Source of the DNA: Candidatus Zhuqueibacterota bacterium
Lineage (GTDB): Bacteria > Zhuqueibacterota > Zhuqueibacteria > Residuimicrobiales > Oceaniaggregativiventaceae
NCBI GenBank assembly: GCA_014728085.1
Contig: WJMF01000172.1
Span: 1-63,001 of the forward strand
DNA length: 63,001 nucleotides
Direction of reading: 5' to 3'
A program made the translations under genes and the position numbers. Shown piece after piece: positions 9,701-17,800 of the stretch; position 1 is the first letter of the stretch; every line of letters begins with the position of its first letter. Below the pieces are notes generated by a model. That model was not told the origin of the DNA and did not search any database. It saw only the letters and a list, made by a program, of their open reading frames with translations.

Positions 9701-11511
9701 GAGCCTCTTTTGTGGATAACACCATTCTTCTGGAGTGGAGCGATCTCTCTACAACCAATATTTATGATGTATATCGGGACACCACAGCCAACTTTGAACC
9801 GGACATATCCGGTTTTAGCAACCGGATTGCGCAGAATATTGTTGATGAAGATGAGACCAAAAATGATATACAATGGCGTGATCCGGAATCGGCTGCCATT
9901 TTATCAAGCCGGCAAAACAGCTTTTACCGTATCGTCGGGGTATTACAGCAAGCCCGTTTACAGAAAGCAGTAAATATCCTGAACGGCACCCCGCATACCG
10001 CTCTGGGAAAAATCGTCAACAGTGACTTGAGCCAGCCTGCAGACCAGAGTATCGCATTTACCGCTTTTATCCTTTCCAGACCGCAGGAGGTTTTGACCCA
10101 CACCTCACTGGGTTGTACCTATGAAAATGGATACTGGACGGTTGCTGCCGGAAATTTCCCGTCACCCTGGTCGGTTGGGGATACTCTGCAGGTGAATGTT
10201 GAAAACGTGAGCAACGGGGAATCAGGAGTTTTGCAAATCGTTCTTTCAGCCTCTGGTACCGACCAGGCAGATGATCTGGTGCTTAACAAGCAGCTGCCTT
10301 ATTCGAATGCAGCCGGGATTTATCATTATTCCCTGACCACCACGGATGCGACCAATATTAATGAAGTTGCTGTCTCACTGGATACGCGTTATACGCGACA
10401 TCCCATACGCACGGCCGAAGAGCTGGCTCAGGCTATACCCTTTTGCAGTGTCGTATACAAGTGGGATGTAAACGGACAGGGAACCGTAGGTCACCCCAAA
10501 GGATTACCGATTAACAATTTTTCTATCGCGCCGGGATACCCCTATATCGTCAATGTGGATAAAGACACCGTTTGGACCCTGGCGGGCTCGATCATGGATA
10601 CCACTTTTCAGTTGCGGACAACGGAAAGAACCAATATTAATCATTTTGTCCTGCCTTTCATTCGCTCGGATTTGCAATCGGCTGAAGAGATACTAATGGA
10701 TGTTCCCCATTCCACCGTGCTCTATCAATGGGTGGCCAGGGAACAGGGATTTATCGGACACCCAAAATCTCTGCCCATTAATAACTTTGAGGTGTTTCCC
10801 GGTATGCCCTATTATGTTAATGTCAATGAAGAGAGCTACTGGCCCTATACGATTTTTGACTCAAAATCCTTGAGAAAGATTCCAGCTGTTGAAAAAAACA
10901 CTCGGGATCATCAGCAGCATGTTCCACATCTCGTCGTCGGTACCTTGGAGTTTGAAAATCCGGATGGCGATATGGTGATGTTTAAAGCGTATATGGAAAA
11001 GCGGCCACAGGAAATTTTAACCCAGAGCAGCTTTGGCTGCGGCCTGGATGCCCCTTATTGGTGGATACAGGTGGCGCACTTTTTTTCCGGATGGGAAGCC
11101 GGCGAGATTTTGATCGTAGAGTTTTATACCGAAAACGAATTTTTATGTAAATTTACCGTTACATTGAGCAACGAGGGAATGGATTCCGTCGGCAAAATTT
11201 CCACATCCGTTGCGGATAACCGGCCTTCGGTCGAATCGTTTGCCATTTTCCCCAACTATCCCAATCCATTTAACCCGGCCACAGATATTGAATACACACT
11301 GCCACGGGAGGTACATGTGACCCTTCATATCTATGACACCCTGGGGAGATTGGTCAGGGTGCTGGTGGATGAGGAAAAATCAGCAGGGCATCATCGAATA
11401 CGCTGGGATGGACGCGACCTGTCCGGACGGCAAGTAAGCTCAGGTATATACTTTTGTTCGATGACTGCCGATAAGTTTAGAGAGACAAAAAAGATGATCT
11501 TGACCAAGTAA
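6766..11511 (+). CDS. Giant secreted CotH-kinase / lamin-tail-domain protein with FlgD-like sorting domain
   Basis: The start is taken as TTG at 6766 because a GAGGT site lies 6 bases upstream and it yields a complete signal peptide (about residues 1-29); the next ATG (6796) lacks a ribosome site. Approximate order of the 1,581 residues: CotH kinase domain (40-455; RGSTSQFFPKKQYGFE, GVYVLMEKIKRDDDRVDI, IWDFNIAFGN); lamin-tail domain (465-600); Ig-like segment (625-735); second lamin-tail domain (740-880); InlB-type repeat (895-965); FN3-like segment; two copies of an unnamed roughly 100-residue module around a paired NNF...PG.PY.VNV repeat; FlgD-like sorting domain (last 90). CotH proteins are atypical secreted protein kinases, so this could phosphorylate surface partners; that is inferred. 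It is followed 22 bases later by another giant secreted gene, probably in the same transcript. Confidence 0.88.
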   Translation: MQKIKPTLNRMLVQFSISIICFATGLLYAKETKTVNFTSSNLPIVVIDTEGQTIEDDDRIMVNMGIIYNKDGERNYLTDPFNDYDGKITIELRGSTSQFFPKKQYGFETQDENGEKINVALMGLPSENDWILYAPYSDKSLMRNFLAYKLFSDMGWYASRTRFCELVLNDEYMGVYVLMEKIKRDDDRVDISELEVNDNQGDSLTGGYIIKIDKESGDNTIGWFSKFPQSLSERNTIYYQYHYPRQFNITEPQKYYIQNYIYNFEKTLNSTHFNHPVHGYDKYINANSFIDYFIANELAKNPDGFRLSVYLHKDRDSKNGLLRLGPIWDFNIAFGNNHFRQCQYIYGFIVFYASEHQRGETPFWWEQLLTDEKFANKVYNRWHQLRQDILSTERISTIIDSVAVHLDEAQQRNFKRWDILNKYIWGNYFVGKTYAEEVDYLKSWIRDRSEWLDNHIPGEATIANRDVVINEINYNPSPDFPVGDWLELHNMSDKRIDITYWYFHDDDNTNVFYFPFRTYIEPQDYVLICDDSIAFRTLFPQATNLVGEINFSFSNGGETIKLFDSFGNIIDTVRYNDKAPWPLSPDGTGATLELKNPIYDNAQGLNWAGSDGYGTPAAKNSQYGADTPPSFRRHSRFPKIPTSSDQTAVQIRVYEDQNIQSVTLKADYGSGFVDIPMYDDGQHDDSLALDGYYGAYLPAVDNNTLVKYFIEARDNSGQVALYPSEAPYQVKWFRVDNGNFVRNVVIDEIMYNHADHDDIEYVELYNRGDFIDMSFWGLRDERNSNLFRFPDSVFLEKGECLVICSDTSLIKEYYSIGNVLGNLDFNLSNGGDQVRLFDANDVTVDSVEFDDEGGWPVEADGNGYSLELMNQELDNALPENWRTSHQTGGNPGFRDQKKLVIRQEPYNGGQVFPAVGEHYIDTGSIVELTARPASAYRFDSWSPEVQYPTTDVTTVLMDVDKTVTAYFVKKNPFKIDDLRASFVDNTILLEWSDLSTTNIYDVYRDTTANFEPDISGFSNRIAQNIVDEDETKNDIQWRDPESAAILSSRQNSFYRIVGVLQQARLQKAVNILNGTPHTALGKIVNSDLSQPADQSIAFTAFILSRPQEVLTHTSLGCTYENGYWTVAAGNFPSPWSVGDTLQVNVENVSNGESGVLQIVLSASGTDQADDLVLNKQLPYSNAAGIYHYSLTTTDATNINEVAVSLDTRYTRHPIRTAEELAQAIPFCSVVYKWDVNGQGTVGHPKGLPINNFSIAPGYPYIVNVDKDTVWTLAGSIMDTTFQLRTTERTNINHFVLPFIRSDLQSAEEILMDVPHSTVLYQWVAREQGFIGHPKSLPINNFEVFPGMPYYVNVNEESYWPYTIFDSKSLRKIPAVEKNTRDHQQHVPHLVVGTLEFENPDGDMVMFKAYMEKRPQEILTQSSFGCGLDAPYWWIQVAHFFSGWEAGEILIVEFYTENEFLCKFTVTLSNEGMDSVGKISTSVADNRPSVESFAIFPNYPNPFNPATDIEYTLPREVHVTLHIYDTLGRLVRVLVDEEKSAGHHRIRWDGRDLSGRQVSSGIYFCSMTADKFRETKKMILTK

Positions 11512-11533
11512 GATCTGTGACAGGGAGAAATGA

Positions 11534-14500
11534 ATGAAAATGCCGGTAATTTTCATGGCTTGTATTTTGGGGGGGGTGGTTATCAAGGGACTGGCAGGGA
11601 CTCCACATACCGTCTACGGCCGGATTTACAATTCCGATGGCTCTGTTCCCTCTCAGGGGTCTATCGAGTTCTCAGCCAATATGATCTCACGACCGGATGA
11701 GGTACAAACTCACCATTCCATTGGTGCCGGTTATGAAGGCGGCTACTGGTATTTAAATGCCGGAAATTTTAATACCGACTGGATAACCGGCGATACCCTG
11801 CAGGTTTACCTCGTTAACCGTACTATACAGGAAGATGCTTTGCTTCTGGTGGTATTGACATCTGCAGATCCGGATTCCGCCCAGCCCGTTTCTCTGGAAC
11901 CCTATGTATCCTACTCGCTGCAGCTTGATGTTCGTCCTCAAGACGGCGGATACACAACTCCCGCCTCGGGAGACTATGTCTATGCTGAAGATTCCAATGT
12001 GAGTATTTCAGCTTTTGCTCAACATCCCTATCGTTTTGCCGGCTGGAGTGGCGATATCGTAACCACAGACTCACCTCAAACCACGGTCATCATGAATAGG
12101 GACAGAATAATCACAGCTGAATTCGAGTTGATCACTTGGGAATTACAGTGTCGCTCGGAACCGGAGGGAGCCGGGATTTTCCTTCTGTCTCCGGAAAAAG
12201 AGAATTATATCACAGGTGAAAGCGTTACTGTACAGGCTATAGGCCGGAATGGATATTTCTTCGATCATTGGTCCGCAAGTCATACAGGAACGGATTCCAG
12301 CATTACCGTGGTTATGGATAGACCCAAATCCCTGGTCGCCCATTTTTACCGAGTCGATGTCTCGGAGCCGACACTCAAAAACTGTTTCCCGAATGATAAT
12401 GGCGTTTATCTGCCGACCAATTGTCGCCTCTATTTTACCGTCGAAGATCTGATTTCCGGCGTTGATTACAATTCGATCAAATTCTACCTGAACGATGTCC
12501 TGATTTACGCCAATGGCAAAACCCTGATCAGCGGAGACCTTGTTGTTGATAAGATTGATTCGGCATACTCTTTTATGTACCGCAAAAAGTTTGATTTCGC
12601 AAAGCAGGAAAAAATAGCCGTTCGAATCGAAGCATCTGATTTGTCGCAGCAGCAGAATCATGTCGACACACTGTTTACGTTTCAGACCGGAAAAAACCGG
12701 ATCTACCCGAGAGTCGGCAGGCGGGTCGGAAAAAGTGGAGCCGAATTAAAGGATTGGAATACCAAGATTAGAATGGTGGTGCCGCCCGGGGCTCTGCAGG
12801 ATAGCATTTTTATCGATATCAATATTACCGATAAAATTCCGGCTTTGCCGGATTCAATCGTGCAACTCGGGGAGACATTTTATATCAGTCCCGGAGGTCT
12901 GTCGTTTGATGTGCCGGCAACCGTGCATATTCCATTTCGTTGGGAGGATTTTGATGCCATTGCTGAAGATCCGTCGAGAAACCTGTTCGCGCTTTTCTAT
13001 TCACCGGCTAACGGTTACTGGCAAGGCCTCACCATACAGGATCGAATTGAAAATTTTGTACCTGTTCACATTCCCGAATGCGGTTATCTGACCCTTGCCG
13101 TGAGGCCGGCCGAGGTGCTGACACCCCTGTTGAAACCGAATGGACCTTCGCATCCTCTTGCCGGACTCTTATACTCGTATACAGTTGGCTCAACGCGGTC
13201 GAGTTATGATCAGGCAATCGAGTACCGATTTGAATGGGGAGATGGCAGTTTTAGTCCCTGGAGCCCGGACACTACAGCATTACATGTTTTTCAGCAAGCC
13301 GGACAGCACAATGTTCGTGCATTCGCCCGCAGCAGCGCTGATACCACCAAAAATGTCGCCTCCCCGACACTGGTTACCACAACGGCCAAACTTGATGCTC
13401 CCGAAGGAGCAAATGTATTGCTGCAAAACATGCCTTATACCTTCAACCTTTCCCTGACACCACGGGAATCGGAAAATCTGGAGTTCCAATTCGACTGGGG
13501 AGATGGACGACTGTCGGCGTGGAAGCCCGAACGAAAAGCATTGAACAGTTGGTCTGAAACCGGTGACTATATAGTGATTGCCCGGGCAAGGCGTGTTTCC
13601 GACACGACCAGGACAGTGAATAGTACTGACTCGTTGCATGTTAAGGTGACAATCCTTCCGGCCCCGGCGGGAAGCTCGAGTGCAATGATCCGGCATGATT
13701 ATCTATATCGTATCCACCCCCATCATCAGGCACCGCTTCACAAGCTGGAATATATGTTCTGCTGGGGTGATTCTACGGCGATGAATTGGACGGAAACTCT
13801 TCAGGCCGTGCATCGCTGGGAGAACGCCGGCGTCTACAACCTCTTTTACATGGCCAGGGATACAGAGGATACAACCCGGATTGCTTTTTCCGATTCGATT
13901 ACAGTAAGGGTGCAATCCATTGTACTTGCAGCAGAGCAGGAAGCGTTTTTCAGAGGATTCCCGGGTACATTCTCGGTTCAAACGATGACAGCGCCAACGG
14001 ATCAAAATTACGAGTACCGGTTTTTATGGGGGGATGGGTCTGTCAGTTCCTGGTCGTCAAACGAAGAAATTACCCATGCCTGGGAGCGCATCGGTGAATA
14101 TCAAATTGCTGCCCTTGCGCGTCTGAGAGATGATACCGTCAGGGTCATCCGCACACCACCCCTGTCTGTTTTGATTCAAGCCATACCATCCCCTATGGGT
14201 GAAGAAAAGCTGGTACCGGATCAAATGGCCACCTGGTCTGCACCTGCGGTTCAGGGAATCGATCGACCCCTGTCATGGAGATTTGTCTGGGGTGACGGTA
14301 CCACGTCTCCCTGGTCTGAAGACAGTACAGCATCTCATGCTTATACGGAACCGGGAGTCTATCCGGTTGTCGTGCAGGCGCGATTGTACGAGGGTGAATA
14401 TTTATCATCCTCCGATACTCTGAACGTGCAGGTTTCCTTTCCAGCCTCTATGGATAAGAGTGAGTTATCCACGCCGCAATCATTTGATATTTTTCCCAAT

Positions 14501-14755
14501 TTTCCCAATCCCTTTAATCCCCGGACATCGATACAGTATCAGTTACCCCGCGCTGTATCGGTTAGAATTGCTATATACAACATTAGCGGCCAGTGCGTAC
14601 GGACACTGTTAAATCAGATGCAACCCCCCGGTCTTCATCGCGTGAATTGGGACGGCAGGAATGAACGGGGCGAATCGGTATCGGGCGGTATTTATATTGC
14701 CAGATTCAGGGCCGGGACCTTTGCCAAATCGATAAAAATGTCTATCTTACATTAA
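11534..14755 (+). CDS. Giant secreted PKD-repeat / InlB-repeat protein with FlgD-like sorting domain
   Basis: ATG at 11534 follows a GGGAG site. The 1,073-residue product has a signal peptide (about 1-21). It then carries one copy of the unnamed roughly 100-residue module also found twice in the upstream neighbour (GTPHTVYGRI, RPDEVQTHHSIG, GGYWYLNAGNF, GDTLQVYLVN). Next come two InlB-like repeats (about 135-275), an Ig-like bacterial segment, a ZU5-like segment (about 400-520; GKSGAEL, VPPGAL) and five PKD-type repeats, each with a WGDG or WGD core followed by a roughly 50-residue beta sandwich. An FlgD-like sorting domain ends the protein (NFPNPFNPRTSIQYQLP). No catalytic motif was recognised, so it is most likely a structural or adhesive surface protein. 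Its shared modules and 22-base spacing suggest it works with the CotH protein upstream. Confidence 0.85.
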   Translation: MKMPVIFMACILGGVVIKGLAGTPHTVYGRIYNSDGSVPSQGSIEFSANMISRPDEVQTHHSIGAGYEGGYWYLNAGNFNTDWITGDTLQVYLVNRTIQEDALLLVVLTSADPDSAQPVSLEPYVSYSLQLDVRPQDGGYTTPASGDYVYAEDSNVSISAFAQHPYRFAGWSGDIVTTDSPQTTVIMNRDRIITAEFELITWELQCRSEPEGAGIFLLSPEKENYITGESVTVQAIGRNGYFFDHWSASHTGTDSSITVVMDRPKSLVAHFYRVDVSEPTLKNCFPNDNGVYLPTNCRLYFTVEDLISGVDYNSIKFYLNDVLIYANGKTLISGDLVVDKIDSAYSFMYRKKFDFAKQEKIAVRIEASDLSQQQNHVDTLFTFQTGKNRIYPRVGRRVGKSGAELKDWNTKIRMVVPPGALQDSIFIDINITDKIPALPDSIVQLGETFYISPGGLSFDVPATVHIPFRWEDFDAIAEDPSRNLFALFYSPANGYWQGLTIQDRIENFVPVHIPECGYLTLAVRPAEVLTPLLKPNGPSHPLAGLLYSYTVGSTRSSYDQAIEYRFEWGDGSFSPWSPDTTALHVFQQAGQHNVRAFARSSADTTKNVASPTLVTTTAKLDAPEGANVLLQNMPYTFNLSLTPRESENLEFQFDWGDGRLSAWKPERKALNSWSETGDYIVIARARRVSDTTRTVNSTDSLHVKVTILPAPAGSSSAMIRHDYLYRIHPHHQAPLHKLEYMFCWGDSTAMNWTETLQAVHRWENAGVYNLFYMARDTEDTTRIAFSDSITVRVQSIVLAAEQEAFFRGFPGTFSVQTMTAPTDQNYEYRFLWGDGSVSSWSSNEEITHAWERIGEYQIAALARLRDDTVRVIRTPPLSVLIQAIPSPMGEEKLVPDQMATWSAPAVQGIDRPLSWRFVWGDGTTSPWSEDSTASHAYTEPGVYPVVVQARLYEGEYLSSSDTLNVQVSFPASMDKSELSTPQSFDIFPNFPNPFNPRTSIQYQLPRAVSVRIAIYNISGQCVRTLLNQMQPPGLHRVNWDGRNERGESVSGGIYIARFRAGTFAKSIKMSILH

Positions 14756-14811
14756 ACGGATGGAGCTTTTTCGCCAAAACAGCGGTAATCAAAACAGACA
14801 AAGGCACGGTA

Positions 14812-17800
14812 ATGCAAAAGAATCTGATTATTCTCTTTTTGATAATGTTGGTCATGGGGGCGAGTTCACAAACGCCAAAGCTTTGCATCAATGAATTTCA
14901 AGCTCTGAATGCATCCACGATTCGATCTATCGATTTTTTCGAGTATTCTGACTGGATCGAGTTGTATAATGAGGGTAATGTTGCTGTAAATATCGGCAAC
15001 CATTTTCTCACCGATAATTTGTCCGATTCCTTTAAATATAAAATACCGCCTTATACTTTTATTCAACCAAAAAGCACGCTATTGTTCTGGGCGGATGGAG
15101 AGGATTATATCTATACCGGGTACCATACCAATTTCAGCCTGGGTGAAAGCGAGGAGATTGGATTTTTTAGCCCGACCGGTGTCTTGATTGATTCGGTGAG
15201 TTATCCACAGCAAATTCCCGATTTTACCTATGGCCGCTACCCCAATACCGGCGAAAAATGGGTTTTCTTTGATGAGCCGACACCGAGAAAGGAGAACACT
15301 TTCCCGGGAGCGCTGCAACAAACAGATCCACCGCGGTTTTCGCTTGCAGCTGGTTTTTACGCCTCGGGCCAGATCATTGAAATTGAAGCCCTTACCGATT
15401 CTACAACTCTGTATTACAGCGATGATGGTTCTGTTCCGACCAGGTCTTCTTCCATTTATACCGGCCCCATAACCGTTGACGACAGCAAGGTCATCAGAGC
15501 CCGGGCCTGTAAAGATGGATTTTTGGCCAGCCCGGTGGTGACTCATACCTATATCATTGGTCAGGATTATGGCATACCGGTTATGTCGCTTGCTACAGAT
15601 CCGCGTTTCTTGTTCGACGACAAATTAGGCATCTATGTCAACGAGGATCTGGAAGCGCGCAAGGATTGGGAACGCCTGGTACATTTACAATTTTTCAATA
15701 TCAACGGCGGCCTGGAATTTGATGTCGATGCCGGGATGCGGTTGTTCGGCAGGACTGCCATGTACCTGCCGCAAAAATCCCTTTCGATTTTTATGCGAGG
15801 AAAATATGGTTCCGGAAAATTGAACCACCGGCTCTTTCCAAACCTCGAACTCGATGAGTTTGAATCCTTTCTTCTCCGCAGTTCGAGCGATGATTGGGAA
15901 TTGACCATGTTTCGCGATGCCATGATCCATACGCTTGTAAGTAAAAATTTTAGTATTGATACTCAGGCCTACCGCCCCTGTATTATGTTTCTGAATGGAG
16001 AGTTTTGGGGCATTCATAATATACGCGAAAAATACAATGAATATTATTTGGCCAGCCATCACGATGTCGATGCCGATCAACTCGATATTGTATTCAATAA
16101 TTTACTCAAGGGCGTTAATTCTATCCAAGTGCTTGCCGGAGATGCAGAAAAATATAATGAACTGATACAGTTTATCCAGCGTCGCGATGGAAGTGTGGTA
16201 TCAAATTATGACGCCTTGCGCCAATTGTTGAATTTGGATAATTATATCGACTATTGTATTGCAGAAATGTACAGCGCCAATGCAGCCTGGCGCCATAACC
16301 GCAAGCTTTGGCGGCCCCAAACGCCGCAAGGGCGTTTTCAGTGGATTTTCTACGACCTCGATCGCGGTTACAAGGTATGGGACCGCAATACGCTGGAAGA
16401 TATGTTTTACAGCGATCCCGTTTTCAAGTGGTTATGCGATAGCCAATCCTTTCGAAATGATTTCATCGGCCGTTATGCCAGCCATATCAATATCAGTCTG
16501 ACCCCGGAATTGACGCTGCGACACATCGATAGCTTAAAAAGCAATATTGAGGCGGAGATTCCAGGGCATCTTCAAAAATGGAAAGCGATCGGTTCCGTAC
16601 AGCGCTGGGAAGAAAAAGTAGAAGATATGCGTGAATTTGCGCGTCAGCGGCCGGCTTTTGCACGCGGTGACATTGCGAATCTGTTTGATCTTAAAGGAAC
16701 ATGCGAGCTGGAGGTGCTCTATTCGGATCGTTCTGCCGGTAAAATATATATTCATGGATTGCCGGTGCCGGTGGATAGTTTCCGCGGCGTCTATTATAAG
16801 AATGTTCCCATCCAGCTTAAAGCTGTGCCCAATTATGGCTACAGCTTTAGCCATTGGCAGGGGACGGAATCGATACAAAATGATTCCATTGCCATTACCA
16901 TTCGGGAAGATACGCGAATTACCGCCGTTTTTGAACCCTATTCCACTGAACTGCAACTCGTCATTAATGAAATACACTACCATCCGGCGCGTCCGGGGGA
17001 AAATAATAACTCTTATGAGTTTATAGAAATATATAACGGAGGAACAGAGCCGGTGGACCTGAAAGGAACTGCCTTTACCAGCGGTATTGATTTTGTATTT
17101 CCTTCAGACGCTGTGATTGACGCTGATGAATACATTGTACTCGCCAAGGACAGTTCCTATTACAACGGCCAGGGCTATCAGGTTTTTCAATGGAGCGACG
17201 GCAACCTGTCCAACGGAGGCGAATTGCTGAGATTCGAGGATGGGAATGGTAATTGTATTGACAGCGTTGACTATGATGATGATTCCCCCTGGCCAACAGA
17301 GGCAGATGGGGCCGGGCCCTCGCTGGCTCTGAAAGATTCCTATCTGGACAATAGTCAGGCGGGTAATTGGACCGCCGGCAAGATCGACGGATCTCCGGGG
17401 CAGGCCAATTCACCGGCAGTACTCGATTTGCCGCCGGTTATTCATTATCTGGAACGCGATCCTGAAAGCCCGACCAGCAGTTCGACCATACGGGTTAATG
17501 CCAAAGCCGAAGATGATCGTGCCATTAACCGGTTGACCCTGCATTTTAATGCCGGTTTGGGGCCGAATCAACTCACAATGCACGATGATGGTATGCATGG
17601 TGATTTTGCTCCGCTCGACAGTATTTATGGAGCGAGTTTTCCTCCCCTGGAAAATCATACCGTGGTTGAATATTATGTTTCTGTAGTCGATGATGCCGGA
17701 CAACGTACGCTTTATCCCAACACCGCGCCTGATGGTCCGGCACTGTTTAAGGTGGAGAATGATACCAGCGGACAAAGTGATATTGTCGTCTCTGAAATCA

